A stretch of 64,000 nucleotides of DNA from Hydractinia symbiolongicarpus (lineage: Eukaryota > Cnidaria > Hydrozoa > Anthoathecata > Hydractiniidae): NCBI RefSeq assembly GCF_029227915.1, contig NC_079883.1, positions 18,600,001 to 18,664,000 on the forward strand. Reading direction: 5' to 3'. Of this stretch, positions 41,266 to 51,960 are shown one piece after another. Under the pieces are notes generated by a model. The model ran no database searches. It saw nothing but the letters and a program-made list of their open reading frames with translations, and was not told the DNA's origin. Positions within the stretch are counted from its first letter, which is position 1. Every line of letters starts with the position of its first letter. The translations under genes and the position numbers were made by a program.

Positions 41266-41459
41266 TTCCAAAAATTTTCTTGAAATAAATCGTGTACGTT
41301 ATTTAATTTAGTCCGAAATAATTTGTTTTCGTTATTATCTGCTTCTTACGAGAATTTGCCATATTTAAGCTTTATTTTAAAATTTTGAGGGAACGCTTCA
41401 ATGTTTAGTTCAGCATTATCTTTTAAAAAACCGCTCATCTTAAAAGAACAATATAGTAA

Positions 41460-42015
41460 AGGCGGGCTTACACGTACAGTTTTCTTGTTAAAGAAAACTT
41501 TCGAAAGAAAAATTTCAAGCTTTTTACACTATATCAATTTTTATTGCGAAATGTTTGTAATCACTTGAGTCATGGTGTAATTCAGGTGCCCTGTTCAATC
41601 CAATACAAAAAAAAAAGTGAAAAATCTACACCTTTATTTTATTATTCACTGGAAATATTACTTCAAATAAAACGTTCTTTACCATCCTTGTTCCTCTGCT
41701 GTTGGCGTATATGGTGCCTGTCTGTTGCGAGATCTATGCGCTGCATCGAATTCACTTATAGTTTGTGTTTTTTGTTCGTAAAATTACGTATCTTCGTTTG
41801 TTTAGAAGATACAAAATGTCAAACCCAAAGTGGCGAATGAAAGTACGCCATGTGATATAGTCAGGATGTCGGCATCCTTTGAAAAAACTTTTAGAAGAAA
41901 ACAGGTGGTAAAAACGTTCGAAATGTTTAAAAATATTTCGAAATGCTCCTTACACTATGAAATACTTGTTTCGAAAGATTTCTTTAACAAGAAAACTGTA
42001 CGTGCAAGCCCGCCT
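41460..42015. mobile_element. Harbinger-like MITE, about 556 bp
   Basis: The termini are inverted copies beginning AGGCGGGCTTACACGTACAG at the left. They match the right end for about 40 bp with one mismatch and then more loosely (TTTCGAAA words). TAA flanks both sides (41457-41459 and 42016-42018), as expected of 3-bp TWA target duplications of PIF/Harbinger elements. The short frames inside (41544-41840, 41830-42018) have no transposase motifs. The family assignment rests on duplication length and is moderate. Confidence 0.65.
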
Positions 42016-42018
42016 TAA

Positions 42019-43927
42019 GGGCTGTTCTCATATGGGAAGTATTCCGGCCCTTAGACAAAGTAGAATAACCAATTTAAAAAGTGCGAAATAATGATAAACG
42101 CACCAGACAGCCTATGGTCATATCCTAAAATTGTCTCGATTACTTGACGGTCTCGTTATCTATATATATATATATATGTATAAATAGAGACTCCTTGGAC
42201 CCTCTAATTAGATTTTACACCATGCTTTTATTTTCTGTAAATATTTTCTGTAAATTTCGTAGCAGTCTACTGTATGAGATTTGTATTTTGTGAAAAAAAT
42301 TTTTGGTTAAAGACAGTATGCAAGTTGCTGAAAAAACTGTCGTTGTTAATACAGATCTACTCCTTACAAACCTTTCATTTTGTGTAAAGTTTGGTGGGGA
42401 AGGGCCGCATGCAATGTATCGAATTATAATTTATTCCTTGCAAGAATATTTTTTACATTTTAGATTTTTTTTGCTGGAAGAACTATGCAATATTTAAAGT
42501 GTTGTTAACTGTTTATTTTTCAGATTTTGTGCTAACTCTTAAAATACATAACAACATGCATTTCTGGGCGAAACATTAATTAGTTTATTTGGGGAAGGTA
42601 CATTTTTATGGTCAGTACCTTCTTTGATAAAAACATATCCTTTTGTTCTAAAAACACTATGAAGGTGTAGTTCTAAAAAATTACACTTTATTGTTATTCT
42701 TTATTTATATACATATTTTTTTTACTTTGTCGCAATAAGTGGTGCAGTACTTCACAAATCCGTATCGCGCACTGTGCTGTCTGCAATTGATTTGCATTGC
42801 GATTGCCATCATACCAGTGTTTGACCAGAAATCTCAAATGAATCCACCAGTATTAAACAATCCGTAAATCGTAGCTATTCTTTTTATAATAGATAAGGTA
42901 AACTATCTTTTCCAAATGCTTTTGGTCATAGCCCAAAGCCTTGGCCAAGGATTGTAGAATACTAGAAGATCGTGAAGATCAGATTATTTACAGTCTGTAC
43001 TCTTATTAGTTGTATAAGAAACGAAGCTTTCCTATTGGCTTCTCAGGTAATAACAATGACAGGGTCCGAGCAAATATTTAAGCCTAAAGCCTAAATATCA
43101 TAACCCCGTGCATCCAGCCTAGCTGCACTGTCTCTCCCTGTATCCCTCAAGGCGATTTTAAAGATTCCGCCTCGCGTGCCGGTCGGCGGAAATCAAAAAG
43201 CATTGTTGAAGGTTTAAATAGGTTTAAAAAATGTGTGTCGAAGTCTACATACTCTTTGTTGATGCTTTATCCAACTATTCACTTGTTGCGTTGTGTCCTT
43301 CTAAATTCTTTTCTTGGAAGAGAAAGAATTTTATTTTTCTCAAAATCCTCTAAGTTTTTTTCTGTCACAGATCTACCAGATCAATTCCATCATTGTGATG
43401 ATCAGCCGCCACCTTTTAAATTACTAACAACAAGAGCGTATAAGCAAAGAAAAGGTTTCCCAGCAATTACGCTGACAAGAATACTAAAATATGCTACATT
43501 TTGTGTGTCTTTTAATTTATCGTGTAACAAGAACTAAGCAATAATTGGCTGCAGATGAACTAAAAGTAATGGTGCAGTTTTTTTACAAAGGATTATTACT
43601 GGGATAATCAAAACAACCATTGCAACCATTACAAGCTAATTATTTCGTAACTATAATTATCTTTAAATAAACACTGATTACAGATTGAATAAATACATTT
43701 ACTCCATGCAGGCACAGCGCTATAGTTTCGCCAAAGATCAGAAATTATTACTAAAATAGGTAAAGGCATGGGTTTTTTTCTAAAAAAAATTTTTTTCAGT
43801 GATTAGATAAAAAAAGATTTGCGCTTTAAAAATGGTGCAAAAATATTTTTAAAAAAATGTATTTAGGATAGATTATTATCCCCCCAAAATTTTTTTTTCA
43901 TAAATCACTTTTTTGTTATGCGATAAA
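42019..43927. other. Unique AT-rich sequence, no recognised gene
   Basis: It contains a short (TA) tract at about 42161-42178. A 100-codon plus-strand frame at 43235-43537 has a hydrophobic N-terminus and a DLPDQFHHCDDQPPP segment, but I do not recognise it. No inverted repeat or RNA gene is evident. Confidence 0.4.
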
Positions 43928-44308
43928 TACGATGGCACTAAAGGGTCACACTTCCATACAAAAAAAAATTGAGACTTCTATTCAAAATATTTAGACTTCT
44001 GTTTAAAAAAACAAAAACTTCTATACAAATAATTGAAATAACTATCATTGAAAAAAATGCAATCTTCTATTCATAATAATAAAAACTTTCATTGAAAAAT
44101 TCAAAAAACTTCTGTAAAAAAAAAAATTGCGAACTTCTATAAAAAACTTTGAAACTTCTATAACTTTTTTGAAAGGTTCTATCGGCTACCGTAAAATTAA
44201 TGATACTAAATTATAAACAAACATGGACGCCGTGCTGGAGCAAATTGTACGCAGCCAGGTAGAATCGTACATGATGAATACTTCAAAGTCAACAGCAAGT
44301 AGTTATTG
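43928..44308. mobile_element. Left end of a second, older HECT transposon
   Basis: TACGATGGCACTAAAGGGTC at 43928 matches the terminus of the inserted element at 44309 (TACGATGGCTCTGAGGGGTC) with a few differences. It is followed by the same kind of subterminal ACTTCT-plus-A/T-tract iterons (about 43950-44170) and then by a start codon at 44223. The right end of this element was not found. The element continues at 48860 after the nested insertion. Confidence 0.75.
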
Positions 44309-44324
44309 TACGATGGCTCTGAGG

Positions 44325-44560
44325 GGTCACACTTCTGTCATAACTTTTTTTTACTTCTGCACTTTTTTTGAAAATACTTCTGCACTTTTTTTGAAAATAT
44401 ATACTTCTGCAATTTTTTTGAAAATACTTCTGCACTTTTTTTTGAAAATACTTCTGCACTTTTTTTTGAAAATACTTCTGCACTTTTTTTGAAAATACTT
44501 CTGCGCACCTTTTTTTAAAATACTTCTGCAATTTTACTTCTGCACATTTTTTAAAAAAAC
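44325..44560 (+). repeat. Left subterminal iterons of the HECT transposon
   Basis: About nine copies of an ACTTCTGCACTTTTTTTGAA-like unit lie just inside the left terminus. They appear inverted at the right end. They may be transposase-binding sites or simple amplification. Confidence 0.85.
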
Positions 44561-44868
44561 TTTTAGGAAGGAACTTTATTTAAATATGGCGGATATAAAC
44601 AGATCGTAAAATGCAAATATTTTGGTGCAATATGTTAGCTAGGCCCCAGCCCGAAGAAATTGTAGTTATTAAAATAAAGTTTACTTCAGTCCTCAATGTG
44701 TTGCTTGTTATTTTTTGGTAGGTTAAAGGTTATATAGACGCTAGCTAGCTATTTGTGTGGACCTAATGGGATGGCTTTTTATAAAAATGTGAACATAAGC
44801 AACGTTTAACTGTACTAAAATTGGTGCCTTGGGCAAACTGTATTATTTTTTATTTTTAGTGTAAATCA

Positions 44869-46902
44869 ATGGACAATATTTTAAAGAATACCATTAGAAC
44901 AGAAATCAAATCATTTATGGATTCAGAAAATACAAATAATGAAAGAAAAGAAGACAAAAAAGACAAGGGTCCACGAAAAACAGAACAAAGACTAGGACAA
45001 CTGTTATCCAAAATTCGAGCAAAGTCATCTGAAAGTGGAAGTTCACAATATTCTAGTCGACCCTCCAAAAAGTACAAAAAGTTACAACTTAAGTATGAGA
45101 GATATGATAACCTAATTAACGAATTCAAAGTGGTAAGGCTAAAAGATGGAGGAGGCCCAAGATTCGTTGACGTGGAACAAGAAACTCCTATATCATTCCA
45201 AGAAATAAAGGAACTAGCTAAAAACTTTTACTTTGATGATAACAACTGTAACAATTTTTCAGAAAACGTTGCTGAATGCACAATTGATCTTGTAGCAATC
45301 ACAGGTCAAAATATTGATGAAGATGAAGACATGTGGGAATACCTTAAGAGAAAAGGCCTTGTTATTTCTAAAACATTCTCTGTCTTAAGGTCAACATATG
45401 TAGATTTAAGTGAGGACAATTTACCTGCAGTTTTCAACAATTTTAATGAATTTAATGAGTCAATGAATGTTGAAAGTACACCCAAACGAAAATTGTGCCA
45501 TACCTGCCACTGTACCTACACTGGAAGTGAATGCTTCATCTGCTTACAAAATCAAGAGTACTTGGAAAGTCTTGAAAAGGACAAGGAAAAGACTGCATTA
45601 GAACTGAACTTGACAACAGCTACAGAACTAAACGATTGTTTTGACAACGAAATGCCAAATAGTTCATTTGAAGGAAATCCTATTCCTGATTTGCCATCAG
45701 TTGCCGAATTAAGGCAGATCAGATTAAATCTATTTACCACAGATGTACCTGAATGTTTAACTGCAGAAAAAGAAGTAAAAGTTAACAGACACAATATAAG
45801 AAAAGACTTGATTAAAGCTTTCCAAGATGAGGTAATTTTACTGTTTGTATATTAATTATGACGGGAATTTAAGTGACAGATTTTGGTCCAAACCGGCAAA
45901 TTTTCTTGGCACCAAAAGTTTTGTATACTTCCAATGATATTAAGTAAAATTTATATTATTTACTAGATCAAGGTGAATGAGAAGATCACTTACACTGTTA
46001 TTGATTCCCATGGGCTCTCAGAAAATGGTGTAGGATCAGGTGTATCAAGAGATGTATATTCAATGTTTTGGAAAGACGTTGCAGATAGCTATTTAGTTGG
46101 TGCTGATGAGCGTGTTCCCTTTGTTAGACATGACCTCTATGTATCAGAATGGGAGGCTATTGGTAAAATTCTTGTCAAAGGTTTTATTGACACTGGATAC
46201 TTTCCAATAGTTATCAGTCGTTCATTTATGCATTACTGCTTGTATGGGGAAGTGAATAATCCTGATGATCTAATAGATGGGTTTTTAAGGTATTTATCTC
46301 AAATGGAACGAACAGTTGTTCAAGAAGCACTTGCTTCTAAAAAATCTGATATTTTTACCTCAGAAGAATTTATGGACATTCTTGATCAGTTTAAGTGTCG
46401 TACATTGGTAACTTCTAGTAATGTTAATGAAGTGGTGATTGAGCTTGCAAGACAAGAACTATACCAGAAACCTCATATAATGGCAACATGCTGGAGAACT
46501 AATTTCGCCCCTCTAATAACACACCTATCAACTCCGGAATCTCTTGTTGCCTTGTATGAAAAGGTAGAACCAACGGCAAAAAAGCTTTTAGCATTAATTG
46601 TTTCGGACCCTGCTAACGAGAGTGAAAGAGATGCACTTCAGTATTTTAAAAGATTTGTGCGGGGACTGGAAAATATGGAGTTAAAGCGACTATTGCAATT
46701 TCTTACTGGTTCAGAACTGATAATAGTCAATTCACTGCACATAATGTTTAAAAAAGATGTAACTGAATTCTCCAGAAGGCCAATAGCACATACATGTGGG
46801 CCTATGTTGGAATTACCATCAACTTACAACAATTTTTGTGAGCTTAGAGAGGAATTTACAAGTATATTGAAAAAATCAACATGGGAAATAGACATTGTAT
46901 GA
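44869..46902 (+). CDS. HECT-domain E3 ubiquitin ligase-like protein, transposon-borne
   Basis: Exon 1 is 44869-45831 and exon 2 is 45967-46902. The splice GAG|GTAATT ... TTACTAG|ATC is in phase 0 and gives a 632-residue protein. Residues 1-80 are charged and basic. A cysteine cluster C210-x2-C213-x-C215-x6-C222-x2-C225 probably binds zinc. The HECT-like domain starts near residue 322 (SENGVGSGVSRDVYSMFW replaces the usual G-x-D-x-GG-x-RE-F). It ends with a C-lobe in which FLTGSE and AHTCGPMLELP place the catalytic cysteine at about C598, 34 residues from the end. HECT enzymes transfer ubiquitin from a thioester on this cysteine. The start is the first ATG after the iterons, and the N-terminus matches the disrupted relative. 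It converges on the transposase gene. The resemblance is to the G2E3-like HECT group, and the role in transposition is unknown. Confidence 0.85.
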
Positions 46903-47341
46903 CTGAGTTCATATTTCTTTGTTATGTTTGGTAATATATGATCATTTACTAAAACTTCTGCTTAACTGACCATGGTGACATTTTTTGTAATTAGGAAAAT
47001 ACCAATCAGTTTATTTACATGCTTATGTTTTATTTTTAACTTTTTTTGTGGTCTGTAGACGTCCTTTTTTCTTTATATATTACTCACTAAGCTTTACTAC
47101 GGTTTACTATTTGTTTTATGTCCTAATATCAGTACAAAAATGGGTACGAGAGTATAGTTATGTTGCCAAAAAAGGATTTGTTATTTTGTTAAGATCTATT
47201 TGTTTTTACGATTGCAGTGTTTGTTGTATATATATGACTCACATTTATTTTGGTTTACTAGAAAAATTACTTATTGTATGAACTTTTTAAGGAAAAAAAG
47301 CAATAAGAAAACAACAAATGTTTATATTTTGTTCAAGTGTA
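46903..47341. other. Spacer between convergent HECT and transposase genes
   Basis: AT-rich DNA holding the presumed 3' ends of two converging transcripts. The plus-strand frame at 47048-47281 is hydrophobic low-complexity translation without family features. Confidence 0.5.
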
Positions 47342-48502
47342 TTATGAGAATTCATCAATCTTTTCAATAAGATAAAAATACAAATGTAGTGCCTCCTCTG
47401 GATTTTGTGGTTGAGCGATACCATCGCGATTCATAAAATGGTCTGCAAACTCCTGAAACTCGTACGAGAAATCACAATGCTCATTTTCAGTGACCGATTG
47501 GAATTCATTAACTTCCTGGGGATGCACGTTTTGTAAACAATCCTCTGCGTCAAACAAATGAGGAAGGAAAAACATAGAATCGGGACGACCACTTGGTCCA
47601 CCATTATTGCTTTTTGAGATTAAATGTGAGTTCCATTCCTCAACAATTGAATTTAAATCACTTCGAATCAATGGCATAAAACAATATCGAATACAGTCCA
47701 ATATAACTGGATCGGAAGTAAAAAGCGTGTCTGAGTCAGCTAAATCCCGGAAAAAATGCCGCCACCACCCAATACGATCCCGTTGTAACATGGCCCAAAA
47801 TGACTCAATTCTCTGGTTCTGTGGCGATGTTGTTATACTGAAAGATTCCTCAGCGTCTGCGCCTGAAAGTGATCTCAAGTAAACGTGAACGGGCTCGATG
47901 AGTGCATGTTCAGTTCCATCATCTGCTTTAATTGTCAAAGGAAGTCCTTTCAAATTTAAAACGGCATCTAAATAGTATCCAGCGATAACTTCAGGCAGTT
48001 TATTAGTGGTCCCTACTTTAAGCCAAATTATTTTGCGTGAAAAGCCGTCAATACATCCATGAATGCTAAAACCATACGGCTTAAGCTTATCGTGGCCATC
48101 AATGTGCCAGACATAATTTGGGCCTCGAGCTCGGTATGCTCTTCGACGAAGGCGCCGTCTCTTTCTCCTATTTACTCCCTCTGGATCAAAATACCTTATT
48201 GCTAGCCTAACATCATCTCGTCTGCAGATTATGCCTTTTGACGTTAAACATCTATGAATGCGACGATAGCCCAGCTCAGCTCCACTACCATCCAGTTGCT
48301 CCTTCACAGCCTGCATCACATCTGTGTGTTGATTTCTAATACTTGCCAAGGGCCTTTTTCTCATACCATAAAGACGAAACCATCTTTTTAATGTCGATAA
48401 ACTAATTTTATAGTTATGATGTATACGAAGGAATTCTAGTATCTCCAGGTATGTCAGTCCTTGATTGAAATAAACCTTAATAGCATCCTTCACGCTTTCC
48501 AT
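47342..48502 (-). CDS. Integrase-core (DDE) transposase, IS3EU-like
   Basis: An uninterrupted single-exon frame of 386 codons. Residues 1-45 form a likely helix-turn-helix (LTYLEILEFLRIHHNYKIS followed by TLKRWF). Residues 46-110 resemble the IS3-type second DNA-binding region (GAELGYRRIHRCL). A run of Arg/Lys lies at about 112-126. The catalytic core shows WHIDGHDKL with D135, KADDG with D194, and QNQRIESFW with E233, a D-59-D-38-E arrangement of the rve fold. It should catalyse cut-and-paste transposition in the nucleus. The ATG at 48502 lies about 55 bp inside the right subterminal iterons. I see no stop codon or frameshift. Confidence 0.88.
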   Translation of the reverse strand: MESVKDAIKVYFNQGLTYLEILEFLRIHHNYKISLSTLKRWFRLYGMRKRPLASIRNQHTDVMQAVKEQLDGSGAELGYRRIHRCLTSKGIICRRDDVRLAIRYFDPEGVNRRKRRRLRRRAYRARGPNYVWHIDGHDKLKPYGFSIHGCIDGFSRKIIWLKVGTTNKLPEVIAGYYLDAVLNLKGLPLTIKADDGTEHALIEPVHVYLRSLSGADAEESFSITTSPQNQRIESFWAMLQRDRIGWWRHFFRDLADSDTLFTSDPVILDCIRYCFMPLIRSDLNSIVEEWNSHLISKSNNGGPSGRPDSMFFLPHLFDAEDCLQNVHPQEVNEFQSVTENEHCDFSYEFQEFADHFMNRDGIAQPQNPEEALHLYFYLIEKIDEFS

Positions 48503-48559
48503 GACGGTGTAGTGAATAAGGAGATACTAGACAACTGATTAATAACGCCAAAAGTGAGT

Positions 48560-48840
48560 TAGAAAATTAAAAAAAATGCAAAAGTGAAAAAAGAAAATTG
48601 CAGAAGTAAAAAAAAAAATTGCAGAAGGGAAAAAATTTTTTGCAGAAGTGAAAAAAAAAATTGCAGAAGTGAGAAAAAAAATTACAGAAGTGAAAAAAAA
48701 AATTGCAGAAGTTAAAAAAAAAATTGCAGAAGTGAAGAAAAAATTACAGAAGTGAAAAAAAAAATTGCAGAAGTTAAAAAAAAAATTGTAGAAGTGAAAA
48801 AAAAGTTAACAGAAGTAAAAAAATACTTTACAGAAGTGTG
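48560..48840 (-). repeat. Right subterminal iterons of the HECT transposon
   Basis: Roughly fifteen copies of a GCAGAAGTGAAAAAAAAAAT-like unit are present. They are the reverse complement of the left-end iterons and abut the right terminus. Copies vary in the length of the A run. Confidence 0.85.
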
Positions 48841-50025
48841 ACCCCTCAGAGCCATCGTATTATTGTAATGCAAACAACCCCGATGACGGTTCTTCAAGTT
48901 CTTCGAGCACTAGTAGTGCTAACACAAAACGGAAAACAGAAACTCGTCTTGGCAATTTATTGTCAAGAGTTCGTCAAAAGGCCTCGTCATCCTCTTCGAA
49001 AAGTTACACACCTCAAAAGATCAAAAAAGTACAAGTGAAATGGGAGCGATATAATCCATCGAGAGAAGGATACGAAATAGTAAAACAGAAAGATTAGGGG
49101 TGGATATCGATTCATCAAGGTGGAAGTTGGAACACCATTGAATTTTGAAGAGCTTAAATACAATGCTTTGAAGTTGTATTTTGACCAAAATGACTGTAAT
49201 AGTTACATGGAGGCAGAACCAGAGTGCATGAAGTCGTTAGTCGTTATGTGGTCCAAATGGGGAAACATTAGATGAAGATGAAGACCTTTGGGCATACATT
49301 GAAAGGAAAGGTCTATTTTTATCGAAGTGTTGGTTTGTTTTATCAAATAAATCTGTAGCATATGACCATGATAACGAGTATAAAGAAGCTGGTCAGGAAA
49401 CTTTGAATAAACAAAATGATTACATTGAAACTTTCACTGAGAACTTTTGCCATGCAATAACAGAACCAAAGGAAATTAGCAGGCGAAGTATATGTTCTGT
49501 TTGTAATTGCAGCTATATCGGAAACCAATGTATTATTTGCATCCAAAATAATGAGTATAGTGCTTCTTGTATTGCAGATAGCAACTTGAACTTGTTTGGC
49601 AATTTGTGTGAACCTTCTTGTGTTGATGATGACTCTCAACTTTCAAATGAAAACGAAGAAGAAATGCCATCTTTAAATCAATTGAGAGGAAGAAGGATTC
49701 AAACTTTAGCTGGAGCTTCAATAGCTATAGCAACCGGTGGGAACGAGCCTTCGAATTTGGATAATGCAAGCGCAAGTTCTGATGTTACAGACGTAGTACA
49801 GCACATTGCTAAAATACACCGTATGACGATAAAGAAAGATTTGATGGATTTATTTATTACTAAGCAGGTGAGACCATTTTGTATTTTACAATAATTAAGA
49901 CCCTCTCTGAATACAATAAAACAATAATAAAAACACGTCTTATAGACCTTTTCATAAATTATTGCGCAATAGTATGCCTCGTATTGAAAACGAGACAAGC
50001 GGTGCTAAACTTTTTTGTAAACAAA

Positions 50026-50520
50026 ATGTCAGAGGGGAGTGCGAAGAAAAAACATAAAAGATCTCAAGGAAAGCAATGTGCTTCCTGGGGATGCAATAAT
50101 CGTAGCCTGATTGAATTTGAAAATGAATTAATATCTTCAACCATAAGTTTTTTTTAAATTTCCGAAAGATTCAGGAACAAGGAAAGTGTGGTGCAGCCGA
50201 ATTAAACGTATTGATGGACAAGACAACTTTAGAGTAACCAGCCATACTGTGCTGTTCGAAAAACACTTTGCAAAAAGTGATATAAGAAAAGCCCCTGGAG
50301 GGACACGCCGCAGATGAGAGATGGAGCCAAACCTGCACTATTTGAAAATGTGGAGGATTTTAGCAAAAGAAAAGCTCCTGTTAACAGACCATCTCCTCGA
50401 AAAAAATTTAGAGAGACATCCGCTCTAATTCCCGATGAGACTGAGATAGGGGATGATTCAACTGAATTTGTAGCTGAGCCAGACTTTATTATGAATGAGG
50501 AACCAGAAGCAATTTTTTAG
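50026..50520 (+). pseudogene. THAP zinc-finger protein, degenerate
   Basis: The frame from the ATG at 50026 begins with a basic stretch and CASWGCNNRS, the first two zinc ligands of a THAP domain. A run of eight T residues near 50150 puts it out of frame. In the next frame it continues KFPKDSGTRKVWCSRIKR, then VLFEKHF, then an acidic tail ending at 50520. THAP domains are C2CH DNA-binding modules of P-element-like and Kolobok transposases and of domesticated factors. Here the third ligand, expected as CxxH, is FEKH, so zinc binding is probably lost. The gene lies between two HECT fragments on the same strand, probably as part of another transposon. Confidence 0.7.
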
Positions 50521-50648
50521 GTAGATCTGTGGATGTTGGATTTTAATTTTTTTTGTAAATTTAGGGTTAAGGTAGATGTAACTAACAGCTAACATAATGA
50601 TAATATAAGAAAAGTATTTACACAAGCTCGAACCCAGCACCTTTTACC

Positions 50649-51740
50649 GTGGCGTCGAAAAGGCGCTGGCACAGGCTGGTCACGTGGGCATCAAATGAAC
50701 CTGGTTCATTTTTAATTTATGCAAATTCTGCATATTTACGATTTTGGCGATGGGCTGGAAAGATGTGGTATATACGTGTTTTCAAGCAGCTGAATAATGT
50801 TTTTGAAAAGTATAAAAAGTTGCCCTTGTTTATTTTAAAACCAAAACAAGTTCAATGTTTCAAGTATTTAGGAGAAGGATACCACGTTATAGCTGTTTCG
50901 CCTACAGGGTTTGGTAAATCGTTAATTTATCAACTTTTACCCAACTTTGTTCCAGAACGAAAGGCAGAGGCAATATTGTACTTTTTGTCTCTCCTTTAGC
51001 ATCAATTATTCAAAATCAGCTAGTATATTTAACTAAAGTAGGCATTGAATGTGGTTTCTTACAACTCGAAGACCACGCTAATAGTCAGAAGTACAAACCC
51101 TTGTTTGAAGAAGATTTGAATGATGCATCAAATTCTATTTTCAAAATTTCAAAAAGCATTGTTGCAGGCAAATGTAAAATTTTATTTGCACATGCAGAGT
51201 CCCTGTTATCAGATCAGGGAAGGAAAATATTAAGATCAAAAATTTATGAGGAAAATGTTGTGGCTTGTGTGATAGGCGAGGCACATTGTGTGGAATTATG
51301 GTAAGTATAGCTAGCTAGCTAGCTTTCTTTGTAAACTTAACGTATCAAAAATCTAGCTACATACATAGCTATTGTATATAAAAATAATATGCCTAAATAT
51401 AGCAACTAACTAATATATATTATATATCCATTTGAAAAAGTTTCACAAACAAAATATGTGTATATGTATAGCTATAATAATTGAATAATATAAATTTATC
51501 ACGTAATACATACAGTTAAGCTACAAAATTGATGAATTACTGCATGTTATATCTAGGGGTGAAGAATTTCGTACAGAATTTCAAAACTTATCAGTTTTAC
51601 AAGCATTCTTCCCTCACAGTATCATGTTAGCTTTGACTGCAACTGCTTCACCCACGAAATTACGTAATTTAAAAAAAGCTTTGAAAATAGAAAATTGCAA
51701 AGTGGTTACTGCAAATCCAAATCGTAAAAGCATTTTTTAA
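50649..51740 (+). pseudogene. RecQ-like DNA helicase fragment
   Basis: Motifs of the first RecA-like lobe occur in order. LKPKQVQCFKYL precedes the Walker A motif SPTGFGKS (about 50905). SPLASIIQNQ follows after a frameshift near 50967. CVIGEAHCVELW is the DEAH box with the first Asp replaced by Gly. An intron at 51301-51556 has good borders (ATG|GTAAGT and ATATCTAG|GGG). WGEEFRTEF and the motif III sequence LALTATA follow, ending at a stop near 51740. RecQ proteins unwind DNA in the 3'-5' direction and need motif II for ATP hydrolysis. The second lobe and RQC domain are missing, so this copy is dead. It may be the helicase of a larger transposon. Confidence 0.75.
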
Positions 51741-51960
51741 AAAAAAGAAATAAAAAATGAGTAATTGCAAAGGTTTAGCAGGATATGAGGATAAACAATA
51801 ACACTTCTTTCTGGTTTAACACGTTGGACACTTGACTTTTAGCTAGGCTAACCTTAAGACGGAATCAACAGTCTTTAGTCATTTAATAACCTGGAATTTT
51901 GTGACTTTTGAATAGAATACGGTCCATAAGCCATTAAAGAATACCCTTCTTTAATTTTAG

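Larger units (their letters stand above)
44309..48859. mobile_element. Complete 4.55-kb HECT/integrase DNA transposon
   Basis: The left terminus TACGATGGCTCTGAGGGGTC and right terminus GACCCCTCAGAGCCATCGTA are perfect inverted repeats, extending to about 29 bp through CACACTTCTG. TTATTG flanks both sides (44303-44308 and 48860-48865). Inside are a HECT-like gene (plus) and a DDE integrase-core transposase (minus), converging at about 47100. The TAY...RTA termini with 6-bp duplications match my memory of the IS3EU superfamily, so this is my best assignment, not a database result. All visible parts are intact, so the insertion looks young. Confidence 0.9.
44223..49867 (+). pseudogene. HECT-type transposon gene, split by nested insertion
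   Basis: The first 29 codons and one base lie at 44223-44310. The frame resumes at 48866 after removal of the inserted element and one TTATTG duplication. The resumed part is homologous to residues 20-321 of the HECT gene inside the insertion: a basic TRLGNLLSRVRQK segment, then VKWERY, then a CSVC-NC-C-IIC cysteine motif at about 49495-49550, then KKDLMDLF. It ends at a donor-like CAG|GTGAGA at 49867. Two lesions are visible: an in-frame TAG near 49095 with a frameshift, and a second frameshift near 49240. The downstream HECT exon expected after 49867 was not identified, so the gene is broken and truncated. Confidence 0.8.

Noticed and set aside
44289-44531. Basic minus-strand ORF with QKYFQKK repeats
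   Set aside because: It is the reverse reading of the subterminal iterons of the transposon.
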